A DNA stretch of 64,000 nt from Legionella maioricensis. GTDB taxonomy: Bacteria; Pseudomonadota; Gammaproteobacteria; Legionellales; Legionellaceae. Under the pieces are notes generated by a model. It made no database searches and had not been told where the DNA came from. It saw nothing but the letters and a program-made list of their open reading frames with translations. Where the stretch lies: assembly GCF_023618015.1 (NCBI RefSeq), contig NZ_JAJKBJ010000005.1:1-64000 (forward strand). Direction: 5' to 3'. Both the position numbers and the translations under genes were made by a program. This document shows, in pieces, positions 25,776 through 34,794 of the stretch (its first letter is position 1; every line of letters begins with the position of its first letter).

Positions 25776-26003
25776 ATGAACTCCACCGATATTGCCAACA
25801 TGGTACGCTATTACCGAAAACAAAGTGGTCTTTCACAAAAGGATTTTGCCAAAATTGCAGGTATTGGTAAAACGGCTTTATTTGATATAGAAAAGGGTAA
25901 AGAAACAGTACAATTAAATACTTTATTGAAGGTCTTGGATGTACTGAATATTCAAATGAAATTTGATACTCCATTTCCTGAACAGATTAAGAGCGCAGAA
26001 TGA
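25776..26003 (+). CDS. hipB: HipB-like antitoxin/autorepressor
   Basis: 75 residues from ATG 25776 (an in-frame TTG at 25761 is less likely). Residues 8-62 are an XRE helix-turn-helix ('MVRYYRKQSGLSQKDFAKIAGIGKTALFDIEKGK'-type pattern with Gln and Thr/Ala recognition positions). HipB dimers bind operator palindromes and the HipA-type kinase. The stop overlaps the start of hipS by four bases (ATGA). The three 14-bp inverted sites upstream are the obvious binding sites. The protein is shorter than E. coli K-12 HipB (88 aa) and lacks its C-terminal tail, in line with HipBST systems where HipS takes over neutralisation. Confidence 0.85.
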   Translation: MNSTDIANMVRYYRKQSGLSQKDFAKIAGIGKTALFDIEKGKETVQLNTLLKVLDVLNIQMKFDTPFPEQIKSAE

Positions 26004-26308
26004 GAAAAGCAACAGTGCTGGTCAATGGGGTGGACGCAGGACTACTCGAAGAGCTGGAGCAAGGTGGTTATAAATTTACCTATCATGAGCACTACCATAA
26101 TGCTCCTGTTTCATTGACCATGCCGTTAACTAAACGAGTTTACGAATTTAAACATTTTCCTTCCTTTTTTGAAGGGTTGTTGCCTGAAGGTATTATGCTT
26201 GATGGACTTTTACGTAAATACAAACTGGATAAAAATGATTTATTTGGTCAATTAATCCAGGTAGGGCATGATCTGGTTGGTGCTGTAACTGTTGAGTCAA
26301 TTGAATGA
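26000..26308 (+). CDS. hipS: HipS-like antitoxin (detached N-subdomain of HipA)
   Basis: 102 residues corresponding to the N-terminal subdomain 1 of HipA ('RKATVLVNGVDAGLLEE', 'FTYHEHY', 'SLTMPLTKRVYEF', 'FFEGLLPEG', 'LIQVGHDLVGAV'), encoded separately. This three-gene arrangement is that of HipBST, where HipS rather than HipB neutralises the kinase. It overlaps hipB by four bases and hipT by four bases, so the three are translationally coupled. L. pneumophila is known to carry a HipBST system, and this is likely its counterpart or a relative. Confidence 0.85.
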   Translation: MRKATVLVNGVDAGLLEELEQGGYKFTYHEHYHNAPVSLTMPLTKRVYEFKHFPSFFEGLLPEGIMLDGLLRKYKLDKNDLFGQLIQVGHDLVGAVTVESIE

Positions 26309-27237
26309 AACGTTGCCCAATAACTTATGAATTGATTAGCGATAACGAGTTTTATTCCAAAAATGGATTAAAATTACTTTCCCCCCAATTACAACAATTG
26401 GATCCATTAGGATTGAGCGCTGAGGAACAACGCCAAGAAGCGGTAAGCCGTGCGGGAAAAATGTCTATTCAGGGGGTACAAACCAAATTAAGTGCGCAGT
26501 TAAAGATAAAGGAAGGGTATTTCAAAATTGTCGATCAGCAAGGACAATACATTTTAAAAACACAAAGTGCTCATTATCCTGAGTTACCCGAAAATGAAGC
26601 GGTGACAATGGGCCTGGCGGCAACGATTGGCATCGAAGTTCCTGTGCATGGTTTAGTATATGCCAAAGACAACAGCATGACTTATTTTATCAAGCGATTT
26701 GACAGGGTGGGGCGTAATAAAAAATTGGCCCTGGAGGATTTTTCTCAACTTTCAGGAAACAGCCGAGATACAAAATATCAAAGTTCTATGGAGCAAGTCA
26801 TTGATATTATTGCTCAATTTTGTACTTTTCCCAAGATAGAGTTTATTAAGCTGTTTAAATTGACTTTATTTAATTATTTAGTTGGTAACGAAGACATGCA
26901 TTTAAAAAACTTTTCCATTATTACCAAAAATCAAAAAAATTACTTGTCTCCAGCTTACGATTTATTAAATACGACCATCGTTATGATGAATCCTAAAGAA
27001 GAGCTGGCTTTGCCTTTAAAAGGGAAGAAAAATAATCTGACAAAAAAAGATTTTTTAACCTATTTTGCCAATGAACGCTTAAGGCTGAATCAAATCATCA
27101 TTGATGAAGTGATTTGTGACTTAATACAAAAAATTCCCTCCTGGTTTCAATTCATTGATCACAGTTTTCTTTCAATAGAGATGAAGGAAAAATACAAAAA
27201 TTTGGTGCATGAAAGAAGCAAAAGACTTTTTAATTAG
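26305..27237 (+). CDS. hipT: HipT-like serine/threonine kinase toxin
   Basis: 310 residues matching the core kinase of HipA. The Gly-rich loop region reads 'KMSIQGVQTKLS' (52-63), the catalytic loop 'GNEDMHLKNFS' (D197, N202) and the metal-binding 'SPAYDL' (D219). HipA phosphorylates glutamyl-tRNA synthetase and HipT of E. coli O127 phosphorylates tryptophanyl-tRNA synthetase, both halting translation; the target here is unknown. The loop has a single serine (S54-I-Q), whereas E. coli HipT is regulated through two serines in an S-x-S motif, so self-control may differ. It is the last gene of the operon. Confidence 0.85.
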   Translation: MKRCPITYELISDNEFYSKNGLKLLSPQLQQLDPLGLSAEEQRQEAVSRAGKMSIQGVQTKLSAQLKIKEGYFKIVDQQGQYILKTQSAHYPELPENEAVTMGLAATIGIEVPVHGLVYAKDNSMTYFIKRFDRVGRNKKLALEDFSQLSGNSRDTKYQSSMEQVIDIIAQFCTFPKIEFIKLFKLTLFNYLVGNEDMHLKNFSIITKNQKNYLSPAYDLLNTTIVMMNPKEELALPLKGKKNNLTKKDFLTYFANERLRLNQIIIDEVICDLIQKIPSWFQFIDHSFLSIEMKEKYKNLVHERSKRLFN

Positions 27238-27264
27238 GGGGTGTTAATGGGGCAGATATGTTTA

Positions 27265-27714
27265 TTAAGGTCTTTGTTTTATCTCGTTTTTTTGCTGATG
27301 ATCTACTGTTCTGACCACATTGTATAACATACCGGCCAATAAAGCAGTTATATCATCCATACTGATAATACCGATCAGTGAGTTATCCTCATTGACAACG
27401 GGCAGACGACGTACGCCTTTATTTCTCATGAGTTCCAGACAATCGAATAAACTGTCTTCCTCATAAACAACTAATACAGAGCGGGTCACAATATCCCGAA
27501 CTATTAATTCATTGGCATTGAGTCCTAATGCCATCACTTCTAACACCAGATCGCGATCCGTTACAATGCCAATTGGAATGCGATCCCCTTCGTGTTCTTC
27601 AACCAAAACAACATCACCTACATGATGCGTACGCATCAGTTCTGCTGCAAATTTGACTGATTCATCGCCATTGATGATAATCACATCCCGGTTACAGTAT
27701 TCACCAATTTTCAT
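27265..27714 (-). CDS. CBS-domain pair protein
   Basis: 149 residues from ATG 27714, which has GGAGG at ideal distance; a longer frame opens at 27738. Two CBS motifs cover the whole protein: residues about 5-65 ending 'IGIVTDRDLVLEV' and 75-135 ending 'IGIISMDDITALLA'. Stand-alone CBS pairs bind adenine nucleotides (AMP, ATP, c-di-AMP-like ligands) and act as energy or stress sensors. The partner is not visible from neighbours, as the gene faces hipT convergently and is divergent from the membrane protein at 27876. Confidence 0.85.
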   Translation of the reverse strand: MKIGEYCNRDVIIINGDESVKFAAELMRTHHVGDVVLVEEHEGDRIPIGIVTDRDLVLEVMALGLNANELIVRDIVTRSVLVVYEEDSLFDCLELMRNKGVRRLPVVNEDNSLIGIISMDDITALLAGMLYNVVRTVDHQQKNEIKQRP

Positions 27715-27875
27715 AATGCCTCCAGGCTTTGGCTGCAAGTTAATCTTATCCGGATTGACCTTTCATTCTTTAAATTATAGTTCAGAAACTCATTATTTGA
27801 CTATTTACCGGCTTATCAGTTATATCTAAATATGAGACTTAGTGTCTTCATGTTATAGGAAAGATAGGGAGCATC

Positions 27876-28385
27876 ATGGAAAAGGTAATCGTTTTTGTCC
27901 TTAGTAATTTTACCCTGAGTTTATTCGTTTTAAGCGTTCTATGTGCAGGGGCTGCAATAGCATTCAAGCCTAAGCCAATAAATAAAGCGGCGTGTATTGA
28001 GGTGCTCTTTTCCTATTTTTTATTATTTAATATAGGTATTAGCTATTTCTATAATTTTCTGATGCATGTTTTTTGGGGCGATATGACTGCTCAATTTATT
28101 GGCTGGCCGCAAAGTCCATTTCAACTCGAAGTCGGGTTTGCCAGTTTAGGTTTCGCAGTGGTGGGGATCATTAGTTTTTGGGGTAACGTGGGTTTTCGGG
28201 CTGCAACTGTTATAGCTCCCGCTTTATTTTTGTGGGGAGCTGCCGGTGGGCATATTTATCAAATAATCCTCGCTCATAATTTTGCCCCGGGCAATGCAGG
28301 TGTTATTTTTTGGACCGATATATTCATGCCCATCATAGGTTTTATATTGCTTTGGTTACATTATAAAAACCCCAAAAAAAGTTGA
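27876..28385 (+). CDS. DUF6790-like inner-membrane protein
   Basis: 169 residues with five hydrophobic segments (about 6-28, 42-66, 88-110, 112-133 and 140-162) and short polar loops; the C-terminus 'HYKNPKKS' should be cytoplasmic. The pattern 'GWPQSPFQLEVGFASLGFAVVGI' and 'GGHIYQI' matches the DUF6790 family of small membrane proteins of unknown function. The ribosome site GATAGGGAG precedes the ATG by about 8 bases. Confidence 0.65.
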   Translation: MEKVIVFVLSNFTLSLFVLSVLCAGAAIAFKPKPINKAACIEVLFSYFLLFNIGISYFYNFLMHVFWGDMTAQFIGWPQSPFQLEVGFASLGFAVVGIISFWGNVGFRAATVIAPALFLWGAAGGHIYQIILAHNFAPGNAGVIFWTDIFMPIIGFILLWLHYKNPKKS

Positions 28386-28414
28386 AGTGTACGAGGCTGC
28401 AGATAATGAGCTTT

Positions 28415-28447
28415 CCTATGTCTCGCGGCTTGTCCGCGGGACATAGG
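28415..28447. repeat. Palindromic repeat (CCTAYGTCYCGC type), copy 1
   Basis: A 12-bp stem (one G-T wobble) with a 9-base loop, 30 bases after the stop at 28385. A second copy at 42072-42104 has the same loop 'gcttgtcc' and one compensatory stem change. Likely a small REP-like element or transcript end. Confidence 0.65.
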
Positions 28448-28652
28448 AGGGTACGGAAATTGAAGTAACAACTCCGACGAATTCTCTGGCCCCAGTTAGA
28501 TCTCCTCGGACAAAAATCCTTTTAATTTGCATCCTTATTTGTTATTTGTTGAACATTAAGTAAATTAAATACCCTAAAAATCTACTATACTTCTTAATAA
28601 ATTCAAAAATTTCCTGATAAATACGCTGAATGTTCTTATCTAAGGAATAAAT

Positions 28653-29819
28653 ATGGAAACACATACCTTTCAATATGTGAGAAGCGTGGGGTGGAATATA
28701 GAGAGCTTTCCTGATGTAGATTCTGAAAATACGCTGGTTTTAATATTTGCCGCACCGCTATTTTTAAATGAACAGGAACCAATAAGGCAGTTAATAAAGT
28801 TTTATACCAACTCAAAAGTAATTGGTTGCTCCACTGCTGGTGAGATTTGCGATAATTATATTTATGATGAAAGTCTTTCCGTAGCGGTGGTTAAATTTGT
28901 TCACACTGATTTAAAAATCGCACAAAGCACCGTTAACAATATAGACGACTCACGCCTTGCAGGTGAGTCTATTTCCCATCAGCTAAAAGCAGATGATCTT
29001 TGTTCTATCTTCGTACTCTCTGACGGATTAAATGTTAATGGTTCTGAATTGGTAAAAGGATTGAATACAGCTCTTACTGATGAGAATGCGGACGTTATTA
29101 TTACAGGTGGGCTAGCTGGTGATGGAAGTGATTTTAAAAAAACATGGGTTATTATTAACGGCGAATTGCAGGATAATTGTATTGTAGCGATTGGTTTTTA
29201 TGGTAAAAATCTGCGTGTGGGGCATGCATCACAAGGAGGCTGGGATATTTTTGGCCCGGTGCGTCGAGTTACTCGTTCAAAAGCTAATGTACTTTATGAA
29301 TTGGATTACAAACCGGCCTTGCAGCTTTATAAAGAATATTTAGGTGAAAAATCTGTAGATTTACCGGCTTCTGGATTACTTTACCCCTTATCAATTAGTG
29401 ACCCTTCATCGAACGAATCAACTCAACTAGTTCGAACCATCTTATCTGTTGATGAACAAGATCAATCCCTGATTTTTGCTGGCGACATTCCATTTGGCTT
29501 CAATGCGCAATTAATGCGCGCCAACTTTGACCGTTTGATTGACAGTGCCAGTGAAGCCAGCCTATTGGCTAATAATGGAATGTCGATTGATGACAATAAC
29601 AAAGTTCATCCAGTATTTGCTATTTGTATTAGTTGTGTGGGCAGAAGATTACTGTTAGGGGAAAGAACCGAGGAAGAAACAGATTCTACCTTGAAAAGTT
29701 TACCCGAAGGCTCTATCCAGACAGGTTTTTACTCCTATGGGGAATTATCACCTTTTACTGCAGGAAAATGCGAATTACATAATCAAACCATGACCATTAC
29801 CACTTTTTATGAAACATGA
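28653..29819 (+). CDS. FIST-domain sensory protein
   Basis: 388 residues. Residues 25-215 match FIST_N ('VIGCSTAGEI', 'LSVAVVKF', 'VIITGGLAGDGSDF') and 230-370 FIST_C ('ALQLYKEYLG', 'NGMSIDDNNKVHPVFAICISCVGRRLLLG'). FIST domains are predicted small-ligand (amino acid or similar) sensors found next to signal transduction proteins. It is the first gene of a three-gene set, overlapping the histidine kinase gene by 11 bases, so it presumably feeds the kinase. TAAGGAAT precedes the ATG. In other bacteria FIST proteins (NosP) bind haem and nitric oxide and control a co-encoded kinase; that role is possible here. Confidence 0.85.
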   Translation: METHTFQYVRSVGWNIESFPDVDSENTLVLIFAAPLFLNEQEPIRQLIKFYTNSKVIGCSTAGEICDNYIYDESLSVAVVKFVHTDLKIAQSTVNNIDDSRLAGESISHQLKADDLCSIFVLSDGLNVNGSELVKGLNTALTDENADVIITGGLAGDGSDFKKTWVIINGELQDNCIVAIGFYGKNLRVGHASQGGWDIFGPVRRVTRSKANVLYELDYKPALQLYKEYLGEKSVDLPASGLLYPLSISDPSSNESTQLVRTILSVDEQDQSLIFAGDIPFGFNAQLMRANFDRLIDSASEASLLANNGMSIDDNNKVHPVFAICISCVGRRLLLGERTEEETDSTLKSLPEGSIQTGFYSYGELSPFTAGKCELHNQTMTITTFYET

Positions 29820-31245
29820 AAAGTTATTTTTAATGACTGGAATAAGAGGGCATATGGATATTCATAAGCTTTTATATCGACAACTTGAAAAATGCAATAT
29901 AAGTATTGATAAAAAACCTGAAAACGATGAGATGTGGCAGAAGTTTCTTGCTCGGATTAATCAGGCTTACATTGATGCCGATCAAGAGCGCTACATGCAA
30001 GATCGATCCATAGAGATTTCCTCTCGAGAAATGCGGCAGTTAAATCAAAAGCTGGAAAACGCACAACACATTGTTGGGTTAGGCTATTGGAGCTATGATG
30101 GAAAATGTGACCGTGCAATTTGGTCAAACGAATTATTTAGTATGTTGGGGCTGAATCCCATTAATAACCCTCCGAATGTTCAGCAGTTCATGGAACTGGT
30201 TTATGAACAAGACCGTTACGAGCTGCAACAGAAGTTGGAAACCGCTCTTGAAAAGAAAATAAATTATGAATGTGAATTACGGGTAAGGCATGCCGATGGA
30301 ACCTATCGTTGGTATAAAACAATAGGTCATTGCTTGGAGGAGGAGAAACAGCTTGAGGGAATTTTTATCGATATTCACAAAAATAAAATAGCTGAAGAAA
30401 AAATAAAAGACCTGAACCAACAAATATCCTCTACTGCCCGTCGTGCTGGAATGGCTGAAGTAGCTACCACTATTTTGCATAATATTGGAAATATTTTAAA
30501 CAGTTCAAACACATCAATTAATCTGTTAAAAAACAATCTTAATCAAAATTATATGAAGAAACTATTCAAAATTATTGAAATGCTGTCTCAACATAAAGAG
30601 GATCTATCTGATTTTTTAACAAATGATTCTAAGGGTCGATTAATTCCGGAATATTTAGTTGTACTTTCGAAACGAATATTAGAAGACAGTCAGAACAATA
30701 TGATTGAAGTGGACAATCTTATTAATGATTTAAAACACATTAATGAAATAGTGGCGATGCAAAAACCTCTTAGTGGTACGTCAAGCATCAATGAACAAAT
30801 TTATATTCCTGAAATTATAGAAACTGTATTAAGTATGACGATTAGCAAATCAGAGAGTGAGTTTATTGAAGTCATTAAAGAATTGGATCAATGTCCTTTA
30901 ATTGTTAATGACAAATCAAAATTATTACAAATATTAGTGAACTTAGTTCAAAATGCAAAAGAAGCCGTGCTGCTCAATACAACGAACTCAATAAAAAAAA
31001 TCAAGATTGTGATCAATAAAAACCATGATAATTCATTACAAATCAAGATAATAGATAATGGTATAGGGATAAAACATAATAATTTAAATAGAATTTTTTC
31101 GTTTGGATTTACTACAAAACTAACTGGGCATGGATTTGGTTTACACAGTTCTGCCTTATCTGCAGAGGCTATGGGGGGGGCACTTTTTGCAGAAAGCGCA
31201 GGCGAAGGATGTGGGGCGCAATTTATATTGACCTTGCCAATATAG
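29809..31245 (+). CDS. PAS-sensor histidine kinase
   Basis: 478 residues, cytoplasmic (no membrane segments). Residues 1-83 contain a coiled-coil linker, 84-195 a PAS/PAC domain ('VGLGYWSYDGKCDRAIWSNELFSMLGL', 'HADGTYRWYKTIG'), 205-330 the dimerisation domain with phospho-acceptor H224 in 'TTILHNIGN', and 370-478 the ATPase domain with N-box 'NLVQNAKEAV', 'DNGIGI' and 'GHGFGLH'. It is translationally coupled to the FIST gene and followed 29 bases later by the response regulator. A run of eight G in 31173-31180 encodes Gly-Gly close to the C-terminus, where slippage would remove the last ~20 residues. Confidence 0.85.
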   Translation: MKHEKLFLMTGIRGHMDIHKLLYRQLEKCNISIDKKPENDEMWQKFLARINQAYIDADQERYMQDRSIEISSREMRQLNQKLENAQHIVGLGYWSYDGKCDRAIWSNELFSMLGLNPINNPPNVQQFMELVYEQDRYELQQKLETALEKKINYECELRVRHADGTYRWYKTIGHCLEEEKQLEGIFIDIHKNKIAEEKIKDLNQQISSTARRAGMAEVATTILHNIGNILNSSNTSINLLKNNLNQNYMKKLFKIIEMLSQHKEDLSDFLTNDSKGRLIPEYLVVLSKRILEDSQNNMIEVDNLINDLKHINEIVAMQKPLSGTSSINEQIYIPEIIETVLSMTISKSESEFIEVIKELDQCPLIVNDKSKLLQILVNLVQNAKEAVLLNTTNSIKKIKIVINKNHDNSLQIKIIDNGIGIKHNNLNRIFSFGFTTKLTGHGFGLHSSALSAEAMGGALFAESAGEGCGAQFILTLPI

Positions 31246-31274
31246 AACTATTTTAGGCTCAATGGGAGTGGTTC

Positions 31275-33557
31275 ATGGGGGATATAGAACTTCACATTAT
31301 GATTATTGATGATAATCCTGCTATTCATCAGGATTTTATAAAGGTTTTGACATCGACAAATCGTATGGATGAGTTCAGTAACTTGGATAAGCAATTATTT
31401 GATGAAGATGAGTTTGCATTAGATGAGGCAAGCAAGCATCAAATGGACTATTCTTTGCCTAAATTTATTATTGATACAGCCAATCAGGGACGTGAAGGGG
31501 TAGAAAAAATAAAGAAAGCTTTGGAACATGATGTGCATTACGCTTTGTCATTCGTTGATGTCAAAATGCCTCCTGGATGGGATGGTATTGAAACTATTAA
31601 GCATATTTGGGAAGTTGACCCTGATATTCAGATAGTCATTTGTACGGCTTACTCCGATTACAGTTGGGAAGAAACAGTAAAACAGTTAGGAATGGGTGAT
31701 AATTATCTTATCTTGAAAAAACCTTTTGATGTAATCGCGGTAAAGCAGCTTGCATGCGCATTAACTAAAAAATGGATTTTACATAAAGATTCCAAACATC
31801 ATACGAAAATACTGCAACAAACTGTTGAAGCACGAACGGAGTCGTTACAACAATCACTGTCATTATTACGATCTACGATTGAATCATCCACGGATGGTAT
31901 TTTGGTGGTCGATTTAAATAGAATTATTATAGATTGTAATTCCAAATTTCTTTGTATGTGGAATATACCTGATTCTATGTTTAAGAGTAAAAATGTAAGA
32001 TTAATCATCGATTATATGCTTAATCAGCTGGATAATTCGCGATCTTATTTTAAGCAAATTAACTATCTTGATAAACACATTGATGAAGTAAGTAAAAATA
32101 CGGTTATTTTTAAGGATGGGAAGATATTAGAGTGTTATTCTCAGCCCCACCGATTAAACGACGTTACTGTTGGCCGAGTCTGGAGCTTTCGTGATATTAC
32201 TGAACGTGCAAAGCTTGAAAGTAAACTTGAGTATCAAGCCACACATGATTCATTAACTGGATTACCCAATAGGGCTTTATTAATTGATAGAATACAGAAC
32301 ACTATTAATAGTGCTCTGGAAAATGATCAACAATTTGCTATCTTATATTTCGATCTCGATCGCTTTAAATTAATAAATGACAGTTTGTCCCATGAGGCTG
32401 GTGATAAATTATTACGTTTAGTTGCACAACGATGGTCCTCTTTAATCCGCAAAGAGGATACTCTAGCCCGGATTGGTGGTGATGAATTTGTAATGATTTT
32501 TAACCAATTTAACTCAGTTGAGAATATTATTTTAGTGGCAAATAAAATTTTAGAATCACTTGATCAGCCTTTTCAAATAGACAGCCGTGAATTAAACATC
32601 AATACTACAATAGGAATCAGTCTTTTCCCCAAAGATGGGAAAACGGTGAATGAATTATTAAAAAGCGCAGATTTAGCAATGTATCAAGCAAAAGAGAGGG
32701 GCGGAAACCAGTTTTATTTTTATGCCAAATACCTTAATGAACGCACCAACAAATGTTTTAAAATGGAAGCTGAATTACGTATGGCGCTTAAAAACAATGA
32801 GTTTTTTTTGTTGTATCAACCTCAATTTAGTATTGATACGGAAAATTTATTATGTGCAGAGGCCTTAATTCGTTGGAATCATCCAACCAGAGGATTGTTA
32901 GTTCCCTTGGATTTTATTCCAATAGCCGAGGATTCTGGGTTAATTATACCTCTGGGTGAATGGGTTCTACGTGAAGTGTGTCGGCAGATAAAAGCCTGGC
33001 ATAAAAAAGGGCTCCCTTTAATTCGAGTCGCTGTTAACATTGCGACGCATCAATTACGGCAGACCAATTTTGTTGATATGGTAAAAGGAATTTTAAAAGA
33101 GTATCAACTTGCCCCCCAATGCCTGGAGTTTGAAATTACAGAGAATGTGGTGATAACTCATTGGGACATCATTCAAATGATTAATCAATTGAAGGAAATC
33201 GGGATTAAAATTGCCCTGGATGATTTTGGAACTGGAAATTCCAGTATTAATTACCTGAAACAGATCCATATTGACTGTCTAAAAATAGATCAGTCTTTTG
33301 TTCAAAATATATCGACTTCACGCAGTGATGAGGTAATCATTGAAGCGATTATTGCTATGGCACGTAGCTTCAATTTCAAAGTGCTGGCCGAAGGGGTAGA
33401 AACTCAAAAGCAAATGGATTTTTTGAAACAACGAAATTGTGATGAAGTACAGGGGTTTTTATTTAGTCAGCCATTAACTCCGAAAGAAATTGAAAAACAT
33501 ATAATGCAAGGTATTCTTTCGATAGAAAAGAAGAAAAAAAGCTCACCTAAAAATTAG
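31275..33557 (+). CDS. REC-PAS-GGDEF-EAL response regulator
   Basis: 760 residues. The receiver (1-175) has acidic D12/D13, phospho-acceptor D95 in 'SFVDVKMPP' and K149 in 'KKPFD', and contains an unusually long acidic insert after the first helix (about 30-65). A coiled coil and PAS domain follow (180-310). GGDEF (about 320-480) has 'IGGDEF' intact, and EAL (about 490-745) has 'AEALIRW', 'EITENV' and 'DDFGTGNSS'. Both synthesis and breakdown of c-di-GMP are therefore possible, switched by phosphorylation from the kinase encoded 29 bases upstream. Confidence 0.9.
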   Translation: MGDIELHIMIIDDNPAIHQDFIKVLTSTNRMDEFSNLDKQLFDEDEFALDEASKHQMDYSLPKFIIDTANQGREGVEKIKKALEHDVHYALSFVDVKMPPGWDGIETIKHIWEVDPDIQIVICTAYSDYSWEETVKQLGMGDNYLILKKPFDVIAVKQLACALTKKWILHKDSKHHTKILQQTVEARTESLQQSLSLLRSTIESSTDGILVVDLNRIIIDCNSKFLCMWNIPDSMFKSKNVRLIIDYMLNQLDNSRSYFKQINYLDKHIDEVSKNTVIFKDGKILECYSQPHRLNDVTVGRVWSFRDITERAKLESKLEYQATHDSLTGLPNRALLIDRIQNTINSALENDQQFAILYFDLDRFKLINDSLSHEAGDKLLRLVAQRWSSLIRKEDTLARIGGDEFVMIFNQFNSVENIILVANKILESLDQPFQIDSRELNINTTIGISLFPKDGKTVNELLKSADLAMYQAKERGGNQFYFYAKYLNERTNKCFKMEAELRMALKNNEFFLLYQPQFSIDTENLLCAEALIRWNHPTRGLLVPLDFIPIAEDSGLIIPLGEWVLREVCRQIKAWHKKGLPLIRVAVNIATHQLRQTNFVDMVKGILKEYQLAPQCLEFEITENVVITHWDIIQMINQLKEIGIKIALDDFGTGNSSINYLKQIHIDCLKIDQSFVQNISTSRSDEVIIEAIIAMARSFNFKVLAEGVETQKQMDFLKQRNCDEVQGFLFSQPLTPKEIEKHIMQGILSIEKKKKSSPKN

Positions 33558-33630
33558 CTGCGATTACCTGACTTGCTATTTAATCTGGCGTTAAGCATAC
33601 ATATGATACAATTGTACAAATAAAAACCTC

Positions 33631-34707
33631 ATGAGGCCCACTGTCTTTATGAAACGTCGATTTAATGAAACTCAAATTAAGTCTAAAAAACCTATTATTT
33701 TGCCAATAAAACCGTTTCAATCTTCGTCAGTACCCTCGATTAATGATGAGGATAGCAGTTCTTCGAATGCCGACTTATGCGGTTTAGATGTGGGAAGTGT
33801 TGCATCATTTGCAAAGTGTCCACTAAGATCAGTAACTGAAACTCTACTTGAATCAGATACAAAAGCTATTGAGGATAGTTCTGATCCTAAAGCGGAGAGA
33901 GTCAATTTAGAGTTAGAAAAAAAACGAAAATTATCATCGGATTGCGCTTCAACACCAGAATCTTCTGATTTACCATTATCCAGAACCCCTTGTACCGCAA
34001 AATATCAATCCATTCCTTTTTCTTCTGAGATTAACCCTTTTAAACGGTTTTCTTCAAATAATTTTAAAAAAATTATGGGAAACGAAAACTACCCGGTCTA
34101 TTCACTGGTAACAGTTTCTTCTTTATTAGAGGAAAAGGAGCTAAACCGTGAAAAAACTGATTTAAGATTTTTGGTGGATACGAATGGTCAAGCCTGGTTC
34201 GCACGAGAGACTCATAACGATTTTCCAGCCCCTGCACATTATCAAATGACCGGTTTACCACAGAGTCAAGCTAATTGTAGAACGGCGGGCAACCTGTTTT
34301 TTTCAAGTGATTATAAGGTTCTAAAACGAGTTAATAATAAAAGTGGTGATTTCAGACCTTCTTTTGATTCGTTAAAATGGTTTATTACAATACTTGTTTT
34401 AAATGAAAGCTCGTTACCTTTCGTCTTGCCTGAAATTCTTCTGGCAGATGAATTTTCAAGCTCAGGTCGATTGGAACGTACCTGGAAATTGAATATTTCC
34501 GAGTTAAGATCATGGGTTATGGATACTTTTACATCTGGGGAGATTCTGGACGAATTACAAAAACAGGTTCAAGAAACCAAAACAGTGAGCTATGTAAAAG
34601 AGCAGGACTCTGATTTTCAGTTTGTTACTTCATCCAATACACTTTTTAAATTTGATTGTAGTGGAAAAGCAGAGAGTGCCGATATGCCTCGCATCAAACT
34701 TTTCTAA
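33631..34707 (+). CDS. Hypothetical protein, effector-like
   Basis: 358 residues, not recognised. The first 150 residues are Ser/Pro/Lys-rich and probably disordered, with a basic cluster at the start ('KRRFNETQIKSKK') and a polyserine stretch. The rest (150-350) looks folded, with 'EERELNREKTDLRFLVDTNGQAW'-type charged segments and 'LERTWKLNISELRSWVMDTF'. There are no membrane segments or signal peptide. The start may be ATG 33631 or the ATG at 33649. A long disordered basic N-terminus with a compact domain is seen in many Legionella effectors, but this is only context. Confidence 0.5.
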   Translation: MRPTVFMKRRFNETQIKSKKPIILPIKPFQSSSVPSINDEDSSSSNADLCGLDVGSVASFAKCPLRSVTETLLESDTKAIEDSSDPKAERVNLELEKKRKLSSDCASTPESSDLPLSRTPCTAKYQSIPFSSEINPFKRFSSNNFKKIMGNENYPVYSLVTVSSLLEEKELNREKTDLRFLVDTNGQAWFARETHNDFPAPAHYQMTGLPQSQANCRTAGNLFFSSDYKVLKRVNNKSGDFRPSFDSLKWFITILVLNESSLPFVLPEILLADEFSSSGRLERTWKLNISELRSWVMDTFTSGEILDELQKQVQETKTVSYVKEQDSDFQFVTSSNTLFKFDCSGKAESADMPRIKLF

Positions 34708-34794
34708 TCTTTAGAATATTGTGTCAATGCAGTAAGCTATGTCTGTCAAAAATATGCCTATACTAATAATTAAGCAAAATTAATAAAAGATTCT

